Shown in pieces: positions 1 to 6,040 of a stretch of 8,019 nucleotides of DNA. The number at the start of each line of letters is the position of its first letter. Position 1 is the stretch's first letter. The DNA lies in the NCBI GenBank assembly GCA_025938055.1, contig JAICQC010000209.1, forward strand, positions 1 to 8,019, given 5' to 3'. Source of the stretch: Anaerolineales bacterium. GTDB taxonomy: Bacteria > Chloroflexota > Anaerolineae > Anaerolineales > Villigracilaceae. The position numbers were made by a program, and so were the translations under genes. Under the pieces are notes generated by a model. That model made no database searches and was not told the DNA's origin. It saw only the letters and a list, made by a program, of their open reading frames with translations.

Positions 1-150
1 ACGGGGAAGACGGAAGCCTTCGCCTCTGCCTTTACGCGGCTCGCGAATCAAAATCTGGGAGAAGTGGATCCTGAAAAATGGGTGGTCTTCATGTTCTATT
101 CGCACCCCCCGCTCGGCGAGCGCATCGCCAAGGCAAATCACTGGAAATAA
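1..150 (+). CDS. M48/Ste24-type membrane metalloprotease, C-terminal fragment
   Basis: The first 49 sense codons, in frame 1, run from the window edge to a TAA at 148-150. They translate to a C-terminal tail containing LANQNLG, then EKWVVFMFYSHPPLGERI. This closely resembles the end of CAAX prenyl protease 1 / Ste24 (M48A) proteins, where an 'N..NLG...W..F..YSHPPL.ER' segment follows the zinc site. In that family the enzyme is a multi-pass membrane zinc protease; the HExxH motif would lie upstream, outside the window. The gene is cut only by the window edge and I see no sign of decay. A hairpin terminator follows 13 bases after the stop, so it probably ends its own transcription unit and is unrelated to the respiratory cluster. 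The family call rests on about 30 recognisable residues. Confidence 0.75.
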   Translation, partial: TGKTEAFASAFTRLANQNLGEVDPEKWVVFMFYSHPPLGERIAKANHWK

Positions 151-163
151 TAACGATATAGAG

Positions 164-201
164 AGCCCTGCAAACGTCCACGCGACCTTCGCAGGGCTTT
201 T
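164..201 (+). terminator. Intrinsic terminator of the upstream protease gene
   Basis: An 8-bp perfect stem (AGCCCTGC at 164-171, GCAGGGCT at 191-198) is followed directly by TTT. The 19-base loop is long. The opposite strand has no T-tract after the stem, so it works mainly for + strand transcription. It also sits just past the stop of the convergent 214-483 gene. Confidence 0.7.
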
Positions 202-213
202 GTGGAAAGATGC

Positions 214-483
214 CTACCGAGGCTCCATCCATGAATTTCTGCGAAGGAGGATGGGAACGATCACGAGGAGAGCGATCAGCACTCCCATCGCGGCGATCCC
301 GTCTGTGGAACCCACACGCGAGAGGTCTCCGGGTTGAGGCGTGGGGGTAGCCTGGAGGAAAAACGCCGTGTCACCGAAATTGCCCTGCATGGCGGGTGGT
401 GCTGAATAATTGAGTGCTGCGCTGAACAGCGCCAGGAGCAAGCCAATGCCAATGGTGATGACGGGGCGCATAAATCTCTTCAT
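214..483 (-). CDS. Small membrane protein of unknown function, Thr/Pro linker
   Basis: This 89-residue protein matches no family I recognise. Residues 1-6 are basic (MKRFMR), followed by a hydrophobic stretch at about 7-25 that could be a signal peptide (SAA at 21-23) or a membrane segment. A short outer region contains the linker ATPTPQP (45-51). A second hydrophobic segment at about 62-80 ends in RRNSWMEPR, whose positive charges suggest the C-terminus is cytoplasmic. Similar short proteins with Thr/Pro linkers are common in Anaerolineae, but that is an impression and not a search result. The ATG at 483 has no clear Shine-Dalgarno; an 8-codon mini-ORF with a good one ends over it (480-506). 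The frame is open upstream to a stop at 541-543 but offers no ATG, GTG or TTG. It is convergent with the protease gene and divergent from the ACIII operon. Confidence 0.6.
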   Translation of the reverse strand: MKRFMRPVITIGIGLLLALFSAALNYSAPPAMQGNFGDTAFFLQATPTPQPGDLSRVGSTDGIAAMGVLIALLVIVPILLRRNSWMEPR

Positions 484-506
484 AGGATGTAAATTGCCGC
501 TTTCAT
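480..506 (-). CDS. Possible 8-codon leader ORF coupled to the small membrane protein
   Basis: On the - strand an ATG at 506-504 opens MKAAIYIL and ends in TGA at 482-480. That TGA overlaps the ATG of the 89-residue gene as ATGA. A GGAG (complement of 513-516) lies 6 bases before this ATG, whereas the longer gene has no good ribosome site of its own. The arrangement fits translational coupling or reinitiation. An ORF this short can arise by chance, so the call is tentative. Confidence 0.25.
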   Translation of the reverse strand: MKAAIYIL

Positions 507-593
507 CAGGAACTCCCGGCGTTTTAGAATCATTGGCACACTATGATTCAAGCTGCTGGTTTCTATCATCCTGCCTTGGCGCGGCACGCGGTA

Positions 594-622
594 AGTATAA
601 CATGTGCCCATTTGACCGAATT
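594..622 (-). promoter_or_regulatory. Weak candidate promoter for the 214-483 gene
   Basis: On the - strand TATACT (complement of 594-599) matches five of six bases of a -10 box. The -35 position 17 bases upstream (AATTCG) is poor. It would leave a leader of about 80 bases before the mini-ORF. It is supported only by the -10 match and its position in the divergent intergenic region. Confidence 0.25.
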
Positions 623-663
623 CTACCCTTTATATGTACTTAGGCATGCTTTTGCAGTATAAT
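612..663 (+). promoter_or_regulatory. Candidate overlapping promoters for the ACIII operon
   Basis: Two sigma70-like readings overlap. TTGACC (612-617, five of six bases to TTGACA) lies 17 bases from TGTACT (635-640, four of six to TATAAT). TGTACT in turn lies exactly 17 bases ahead of a perfect TATAAT (658-663), although as a -35 it is poor (three of six). The second reading would start transcripts near 670, giving a leader of about 330 bases before actA. I saw no stronger promoter closer to actA. The true sigma preferences of this organism are unknown. Confidence 0.4.
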
Positions 664-1003
664 GCCCGCGTTGCCCGCCGGGCATGGCAACTCACGAGGA
701 GAATGAGTTCAAATCCCCGATTTAACACTTGCCGATGTACCACTCGTCCCGTCATAGAAGATTGACAGGGGCGAGTCTTGTGTTGGAGAATAGCATACAT
801 ATATATTTCTGATATGCACAGCCAAGTATCGAGTGTTTCAGGAGGAGAAAGCCCGCGGCAGGCAGTATGAGTTCCTGTTGTAAGTCGAAATAGAGATGGA
901 AGTACACTTTAGCGGTTATTGCGAACGCCGAAAATTTACCAGAACAATTTTAGTGGTGTAGCCTGGCGCAATAGCAAGAACAAATCTTGTCACAGGAGCA
1001 TGC
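664..1003 (+). other. Non-coding, structured 5' leader of the ACIII operon
   Basis: No convincing protein gene lies here, but several inverted repeats do. ATGCCC (662-667) pairs with GGGCAT (680-685). GTTGCC (670-675) pairs with GGCAAC (686-691). AACTCA (689-694) pairs with TGAGTT (704-709). The first two pairs cannot form fully together, and the second and third share 689-691. The strongest stem joins ACTCGTCCCGTC (742-753) to GACAGGGGCGAGT (764-776), with one G-U pair and one bulged A around a 10-base loop; AACAC (724-728) and GTGTT (780-784) can close outside it. Weaker pairs are GCATA/TATGC (793-797, 813-817) and CAGGA/TCCTG (839-843, 873-877). No stem is followed by a clear T-run. I could not match it to a known riboswitch, tRNA, tmRNA, RNase P or SRP RNA. 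It could be a regulatory leader or an independent small RNA. Confidence 0.45.
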
Positions 1004-1558
1004 ATGATCAGGAATTTCTTAGGATGGCTGAATCAGCCAATGGGGCGGATAGCGGTGCTTATTGCAGCGTTGTCTTTGTTCAGTCTGGCTGCATTTGGGC
1101 TGTATACTACCCAGGTGTCCCCTCCACAACCCATTGAGTTCACACATCAGATCCATGTCAATCTGGGGGTCCAATGCCTGTATTGTCATCCGGGGGCGTT
1201 GCGCGGACCATCGCCCGGTTTGCCTACTCTGACGAAATGCTGGGGATGTCATCAGCAAATGGAAAAAACATTTACCAGTGAACGACTGGCTGTTTTGGTA
1301 GATTACATTGAAAGTGACAGACCTATCGCCTGGGTGCCCGTCGCCCAGGTGCCGGACTTCGTTCATTTTACACACCGTCCCCACATCGCAGCCGGGTTGA
1401 ACTGTGAGCGATGCCACGGTGATATGTCCCAGGTGGAAATCGCAGAAAATCCGCAGGTGATGAACATGGGCTGGTGTTTGACTTGTCATCGTGAGAGGGC
1501 TGCAGATGATCCAGAAAAACTTACAAAGCTCACAGATTGTGGCACGTGCCACTACTAA
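1004..1558 (+). CDS. actA: ACIII pentaheme cytochrome c subunit ActA
   Basis: This 184-residue protein has a membrane anchor or uncleaved signal at about 15-36 and five CXXCH heme c motifs: CLYCH (58-62), CWGCH (79-83), CERCH (134-138), CLTCH (158-162) and CGTCH (179-183), the last one residue before the C-terminus. Histidines in FTHQIH (48, 51) and HFTHRPH (121, 124, 127) ahead of the motifs are likely axial ligands, as in the cytochrome c7/NrfH-like pattern. In ACIII, ActA is the multiheme subunit on the outer face that takes electrons from the ActB clusters and passes them toward the acceptor. Five hemes match known ActA proteins. The ATG at 1004 is preferred over the ATG at 1000 because AGGAG (994-998) lies 5 bases before it, and the earlier ATG is in another frame. 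It is the first gene of the operon. Confidence 0.92.
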   Translation: MIRNFLGWLNQPMGRIAVLIAALSLFSLAAFGLYTTQVSPPQPIEFTHQIHVNLGVQCLYCHPGALRGPSPGLPTLTKCWGCHQQMEKTFTSERLAVLVDYIESDRPIAWVPVAQVPDFVHFTHRPHIAAGLNCERCHGDMSQVEIAENPQVMNMGWCLTCHRERAADDPEKLTKLTDCGTCHY

Positions 1559-1585
1559 ACCGGGTAAAAAAGGAACAGACTGACT

Positions 1586-3772
1586 ATGAGCGAAAAAATT
1601 TCCCGGCGTGATTTTCTAAAACTTGCCAGCGCAGGCGCGGCGACCACTGCCGTACTAACCGGATGCGGTCCCGCTTCGCGTTACGTCCAGCGCGAGCCGT
1701 ATTCTCGAATGCCCGAGTATACCTACAACGGTTTGAGCACCTATTACGCCACCACCTGCCGCGAATGTGCGGCGGGCTGCGGGCTTATCGTCCGCACTAT
1801 GCAGGGTCGTGCCATCAAAGTGGAAGGCAATCCGAATCATCCTGTGAACCTCGGCAAGACCTGCCCGCGTGGACAAATCACATTACAGGGTTTGTACAAC
1901 CCTAACCGGGTGCGCGGTCCGATCCGGCACGAACGCGGCGAACCTCTTTACAGTGACACGTTCCAGGACATGGAGCCCACTATGAGCTGGGAGGATGCCG
2001 TGCAGGTGGTGACTGATGCCCTCGGGAATGCGAGCGGGGTTGCGTTCCTCATGGGTACAGCACCCGATCATCTCTTTGATCTGGTCTCTGATCTCGCGAA
2101 TTCCATCGGCGCATCTGCTCCCATTCGTTACAGCGCCTCGAGCATGTTTGAAACCCGCGCAACACTGAGTCGGGCTGCGGAAGAACTCTTTGGGCAGGCT
2201 GCTCTGCCATTTTTCGATATTGGCAATTCTGACCTTGTCCTCTCGTTTGGCGCGAACTTCCTCGAGACCTGGCTCTCTCCGGTGGCGTACAACCGTGAGT
2301 ACGGGAAATTGCGCCGCGGAAATCCGAAACGACGCGGCACCTTCATTCAGTTCGAAGCCCGGTTGTCTCAAACTGCCGCGAATGCCGACGAGTGGATTCC
2401 CATTCACCCCGGAACCGAGGGACTGGTTGCAATGGCAATCGGCAGGCTGGTTGCTGAAGCGAGAGGTGGCGAGGTGCCCGCGGCGTTTGCGGATGTGGAT
2501 CTCGAGGCTGTTTCGTCTGAGGCAGGTATCCGGATGGAGACGCTGGAGCATATCGCACAACTTGTCACCGAAGCAATTAGCCCGGTTGCCATCCCTGGCG
2601 GATCTGCACTGGGTTTGAGCAATGGTTTGCAGACGGCGCGAGCCATCCTGGCGTTCAACGCCGCTAACAACAGTTTGGGCAAGGCAGGCGGCGTATTCCT
2701 TTCACCGCTTTCCCCGAACGAAGATGCGTATCACCGTCCCGCCAGCGCGCAGGAAATGACCGATCTCATCAGCCGGATGAACAGCGGTGAGATCTCCACG
2801 TTGTTTATCCATGGCGTGAACCCGGTCTTTGAATTGCCCGCGTCTCTGGGGTTTGCTGAAGCTTTAGCAAACGTGGAAACGGTCATTTCGTTCGCCACAT
2901 TTCCCGATGAAACCGCTGTTGCTTCAGACTATGTGTTTCCTGACCATCATAGTCTTGAGTCATGGGGCTATCAACGTGTTGCAACAGGCGCGGCACAGTC
3001 TGTGCTATCCGGCGCACAACCCGTTGTTTCGCCAATGCAAAATACGCGCTCTACCGCGGATGTATTCATTGCGGCTGCTCCTGCTGCTCTGCCATTCAAT
3101 GATGAGGTTGAGTACATCCAGAGCAAACTGGCGAATCTCATCGGTCAGGCAGATGGCTCCTTTATGGCGACTGAGATCAATTCGTTCAGCGCCTACTTCC
3201 AGCAGCACGGCGGCTGGTGGAGAACTAGCGCGGACCTGACGGCGCCTGCATCAGCGAGTCTGCTTGACACCGGGATAGACGTGGAGGCGGCAGAGTTTGC
3301 CGGTGAAGGCGAATTCTTTTTCCTGCCGTTCGTCTCGCCGACGTTGGGCGAAGCGGGCGCGAACAAGCCCTGGCTGCAGGAATTGCCAGACCCGACAACC
3401 ACAGTCATGTGGAACACGTGGGTGGAGATCAATCCCGAGACTGCGCATGAGCTTGGCGTTGAGAATGATGATGTGGTCAAGATCATCAGCGAAGCGGGAG
3501 AGGTGGAAGCGCCAGTGTATCTGTACCCAGCCATCCACCCGGAGGTGATCGCCATGCCGTTTGGGCAGGGTCACAGCGCCTACGGCAGGTACGCGCAGGG
3601 GCGCGGAGTCAATCCGGCAAATCTGCTTGGTGCACACTTTAATGAAGCAGGCGATCTTGCCTTCGCGGGTATGAAAGTCAGGATCGAAAAGACCGGCAGA
3701 CAGCAATTCCTTTCACGGCTGGAAAGCCGCATCGGTGTCTATGGCGAAGGATTGGGTGAGGAAGGTCATTAG
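1586..3772 (+). CDS. actB1: ACIII molybdopterin-oxidoreductase-like subunit ActB1, Tat lipoprotein
   Basis: This 728-residue protein corresponds to the N-terminal domain of ActB. It begins with a Tat motif (SRRDFLK, 6-12) and a hydrophobic segment ending in a lipobox, LTGC (Cys27), so it should be exported folded and lipid-anchored outside the membrane. Cys58, 61, 65 and 93 form C-X2-C-X3-C-X27-C, the [4Fe-4S] motif of molybdenum bis-MGD enzymes. The middle (NSDLVLSFGANFLETWLSP, then ANADEWIPIHPGTEG) is typical of ActB1. A molybdopterin-dinucleotide-binding-like fold lies near 612-690. There are no other cysteines, so a cysteine molybdenum ligand is absent; known ActB1 domains bind no molybdenum and act as scaffold. 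It follows actA after 27 bases, with AAGGA (1570-1574) 11 bases before the ATG. The 4Fe-4S call is inference from the motif. A catalytic sulfur or nitrogen enzyme is less likely given actA, C, D and E beside it. Confidence 0.88.
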   Translation: MSEKISRRDFLKLASAGAATTAVLTGCGPASRYVQREPYSRMPEYTYNGLSTYYATTCRECAAGCGLIVRTMQGRAIKVEGNPNHPVNLGKTCPRGQITLQGLYNPNRVRGPIRHERGEPLYSDTFQDMEPTMSWEDAVQVVTDALGNASGVAFLMGTAPDHLFDLVSDLANSIGASAPIRYSASSMFETRATLSRAAEELFGQAALPFFDIGNSDLVLSFGANFLETWLSPVAYNREYGKLRRGNPKRRGTFIQFEARLSQTAANADEWIPIHPGTEGLVAMAIGRLVAEARGGEVPAAFADVDLEAVSSEAGIRMETLEHIAQLVTEAISPVAIPGGSALGLSNGLQTARAILAFNAANNSLGKAGGVFLSPLSPNEDAYHRPASAQEMTDLISRMNSGEISTLFIHGVNPVFELPASLGFAEALANVETVISFATFPDETAVASDYVFPDHHSLESWGYQRVATGAAQSVLSGAQPVVSPMQNTRSTADVFIAAAPAALPFNDEVEYIQSKLANLIGQADGSFMATEINSFSAYFQQHGGWWRTSADLTAPASASLLDTGIDVEAAEFAGEGEFFFLPFVSPTLGEAGANKPWLQELPDPTTTVMWNTWVEINPETAHELGVENDDVVKIISEAGEVEAPVYLYPAIHPEVIAMPFGQGHSAYGRYAQGRGVNPANLLGAHFNEAGDLAFAGMKVRIEKTGRQQFLSRLESRIGVYGEGLGEEGH

Positions 3773-3783
3773 AGGAGAGAGAC

Positions 3784-4578
3784 ATGAGTCTACAAGTCGA
3801 TTTGAATCGTGTGGGTGCCAAAGGCTCGCTGTTACAGGAGGACGAGAATGCAAAGTGGGGGATGGTGATTGACCAGGATATTTGCACGGGCTGCCAGGCT
3901 TGTGTGGCAGCCTGCGTTATGGAAAATAACGTTCCCTTCGTGATGGAGGAGGATGCAGGTTACGGGCGTACCCTGCACTGGATTCGTATTGAACGTTTCT
4001 GGGAGGGTGAATACCCTGCGGTGCGCTCAACGCCCTTTCAGCCGATGTTGTGTCAGCATTGCGGCAGCGCTCCCTGCGAGCCAGTCTGCCCGGTCTTTGC
4101 TTCAGTTCACAGCCAGGCAGAGGAGCTCAACCTGCAGGTGTATAACCGCTGTGTGGGGACGCGCTACTGTGCCAACAACTGCCCTTATCAGGTTCGTCAG
4201 TTCAACTGGCGTGATTATGCTCTGGTACCGTTCCATGCCAACGAAGTGGATGGACAGATGGTCTATCCACTGCACAACCAGTTCAACCCGGATGTGACAG
4301 TACGCCGCCGCGGTGTCATGGAGAAATGCACTTTCTGCATCCAGCGCATCCATAAAGCGGAGGATAAAGCCAAATCCGAGGGTCGCGAAGTGGAGGATGG
4401 TGAGTTCAACACAGCCTGTGCACAGGCCTGTCCGACCAATGCGATCAAGTTTGGGCGCCTGGACAACGATGAGAGCCTGGTCAGCCAGCTTTCGCAGCGC
4501 GAGAGGGGTTACAAACACCTTGAAGAACTAAACACGTTCCCGCGCGTCACGTATTTGAAGGGAGAAAGGGCAGAATAA
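3784..4578 (+). CDS. actB2: ACIII iron-sulfur subunit ActB2 (3x[4Fe-4S] + 1x[3Fe-4S])
   Basis: This 264-residue ferredoxin-like protein of the DmsB/NrfC/PsrB type corresponds to the C-terminal domain of ActB. Its 15 cysteines form four groups: Cys34/37/40/44; Cys90/93/98/102; Cys123/129/133, with Thr126 where the second cysteine of the third group should be; and Cys182/185/212/216. The missing cysteine predicts one [3Fe-4S] cluster, which is the cluster content reported for ActB in purified ACIII. The chain carries electrons from quinol oxidation at ActC toward the ActA hemes. It has no signal peptide or Tat motif, although ActB acts on the outer face, so it probably travels with Tat-exported ActB1. 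Together ActB1 and ActB2 total 992 residues, close to fused ActB. It starts 11 bases after actB1, with AGGAG at 3773-3777. Confidence 0.9.
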   Translation: MSLQVDLNRVGAKGSLLQEDENAKWGMVIDQDICTGCQACVAACVMENNVPFVMEEDAGYGRTLHWIRIERFWEGEYPAVRSTPFQPMLCQHCGSAPCEPVCPVFASVHSQAEELNLQVYNRCVGTRYCANNCPYQVRQFNWRDYALVPFHANEVDGQMVYPLHNQFNPDVTVRRRGVMEKCTFCIQRIHKAEDKAKSEGREVEDGEFNTACAQACPTNAIKFGRLDNDESLVSQLSQRERGYKHLEELNTFPRVTYLKGERAE

Positions 4579-4579
4579 T

Positions 4580-6028
4580 ATGGCTGTCTCCTCCAAATAT
4601 ATGTCCGGTTCTGAGAAGGCGCACGCGGAGCACCATGAGGAAGAACACGACCCGCGCGAATCCCTGATGTTCGACCCGCTGCCGCGCGGCGTGATGAATG
4701 ACATGGTGATGGAGTCGATGCACGTCACCTCCTGGAAGTTCTGGCTGGTGCTGAGCATCCTTGTTTTCCTGGTGGCAACCTGTTTCTTTTATGCCTGGGG
4801 CTATATGATTGCCGAAGGGCTTTACGTGGCAGGTGTGATGCGTCCAGCCTTCTGGGGGATCTTCCTCGTCAACACCGTGTTCTGGATCGGTATCAGTCAC
4901 GCCGGGACGTTTATCTCTGCCATCCTGCGCGTTATGAAGGCAGAATTCCGCCGCCCGTTCACCCGCGCTGCCGAACTGATGACGACCTTTGGTCTGATCC
5001 AGGCGGGAGCCAGCATCTTCATGCACCTTGGACGCGTCTGGCTGGCATACTGGCTGTTCCCCATCCCCAACGAGCGGCAGCTTTGGCCCAACTTCCATTC
5101 ACCCCTGATGTGGGATCTGCTGGCGATCACAACCTATGTGCTCGGCAGCACCATGTATCTGTTCCTGCCATTGATCCCGGACCTGGCAATGGCGCGTGAC
5201 CGTTCCACAGGCTGGCGCAAGACGTTCTACCGGATCCTTGCGCTGGGCTTCCGCGGCACCGAAGGTGAGTGGCGGCACCTGACGACCGCCATGAATATCT
5301 TTGCCTTCGCCATCATCCCGGTCATGTTCTCGGTGCACACCATCGTGTCGTGGGACTTTGCTATGGCGATGCGCCCGGGCTGGTCTTCCACGGTGTTCGG
5401 TCCCTACTTTGTGCTCGGGGCGCTGCACTCCGGCATGGGCGCAGTGGCAGTGGTGCTGTTCATTATGCGGTACACCATGAAACATATGGACTATTTCATC
5501 CGCAAGGAACATTTTGATGCCCTGGGCAAATTGATGATGATCGTTTCTTTTGCCTATGCCTATTTCTTCTTCAACGATTACATCGTACAGTGGTATGGCG
5601 GCGATTTTGCCACGGACAGCCTTCTACACTGGTTGGAAGGCGGCCCCATGGCATGGATGTTCTTCCAGATGATCGGCTTCAACATCGTACTACCCTTCCT
5701 TACACTATGGAACAAACGGGTGCGCACGACGCCATGGCTTCTTGCCCTCATCGGTTTGCTCATCAACGTGGGCATGTACTGGGAACGCTACGTTATTATT
5801 CCGGTTATGCTTACGATCAATCGCATGCCGTTCACCTGGAAGCTGTACGAGCCACGTATTGAAGTGTTCCTGACCATTGGAACCTTCGCCATGTTCCTGT
5901 TGTTCTACATGATCGCCTCCCGGTTGATCCCACTGATTCCGGTCTGGGAGGTACAGGAAGGGCAAATGACCCATTCCCTGCGCAAGGTGGGTAAGACCCA
6001 TGTTCCCACCATCAGCGAGTTCGAGTAA
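4580..6028 (+). CDS. actC: ACIII NrfD/PsrC-like integral membrane quinol subunit ActC
   Basis: This 482-residue polytopic protein has about ten hydrophobic segments (roughly 55-76, 90-112, 131-158, 176-198, 236-258, 272-296, 317-336, 358-376, 384-404 and 430-452). It is recognisable as ActC from GISHAGTFISAILR (104-117), FMHLGRVWLAYW (148-159), MWDLLAITTY (177-186) and SVHTIVSWDFAM (251-262). NrfD-family subunits bind quinol near the outer face. His107, His149, Asp179, His253 and Asp259 are plausible quinol or proton-path residues, but I assign them only by their position in membrane segments. The N-terminus before the first helix is rich in His and acid (HAEHHEEEH, 15-23). The ATG lies one base after the actB2 stop, so the two are surely co-translated; AAAGGG (4565-4570) is the likely ribosome site. 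No second NrfD-like gene (ActF) follows. Confidence 0.93.
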   Translation: MAVSSKYMSGSEKAHAEHHEEEHDPRESLMFDPLPRGVMNDMVMESMHVTSWKFWLVLSILVFLVATCFFYAWGYMIAEGLYVAGVMRPAFWGIFLVNTVFWIGISHAGTFISAILRVMKAEFRRPFTRAAELMTTFGLIQAGASIFMHLGRVWLAYWLFPIPNERQLWPNFHSPLMWDLLAITTYVLGSTMYLFLPLIPDLAMARDRSTGWRKTFYRILALGFRGTEGEWRHLTTAMNIFAFAIIPVMFSVHTIVSWDFAMAMRPGWSSTVFGPYFVLGALHSGMGAVAVVLFIMRYTMKHMDYFIRKEHFDALGKLMMIVSFAYAYFFFNDYIVQWYGGDFATDSLLHWLEGGPMAWMFFQMIGFNIVLPFLTLWNKRVRTTPWLLALIGLLINVGMYWERYVIIPVMLTINRMPFTWKLYEPRIEVFLTIGTFAMFLLFYMIASRLIPLIPVWEVQEGQMTHSLRKVGKTHVPTISEFE

Positions 6029-6040
6029 AGGGAGCAGCAT

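Noticed and set aside
640..725. tRNA- or tmRNA-like end (GAGTTCAAATCCCCG at 706-720)
   Set aside because: It resembles a T-loop, but the flanking bases do not form the 5-bp T-stem and no acceptor, D or anticodon stem can be found.
919..1137. 72-codon + frame overlapping the start of actA
   Set aside because: It runs into the actA coding region in another frame. Its ATG has no ribosome site and its translation shows no family features.
1019..1552. 177-codon open frame antisense to actA
   Set aside because: It lies wholly within the pentaheme gene on the other strand. The translation has no domain, membrane or signal pattern, and the + strand product is unmistakable.
1883..2560. 225-codon open frame antisense to actB1
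   Set aside because: Shadow of actB1. The product is rich in Arg, His and Cys without pattern, and it has no ribosome site or promoter.
1586..4578. A catalytic molybdenum enzyme (polysulfide, tetrathionate or nitrite type) instead of ACIII
   Set aside because: No Cys/Sec molybdenum ligand is visible, and the cluster has pentaheme ActA, DUF3341 ActD and monoheme ActE in operon, a combination specific to ACIII.
4547..5098. 183-codon antisense frame over the actB2/actC junction
   Set aside because: Low-complexity charged translation opposite membrane-helix codons, a typical artefact of hydrophobic coding sequence.
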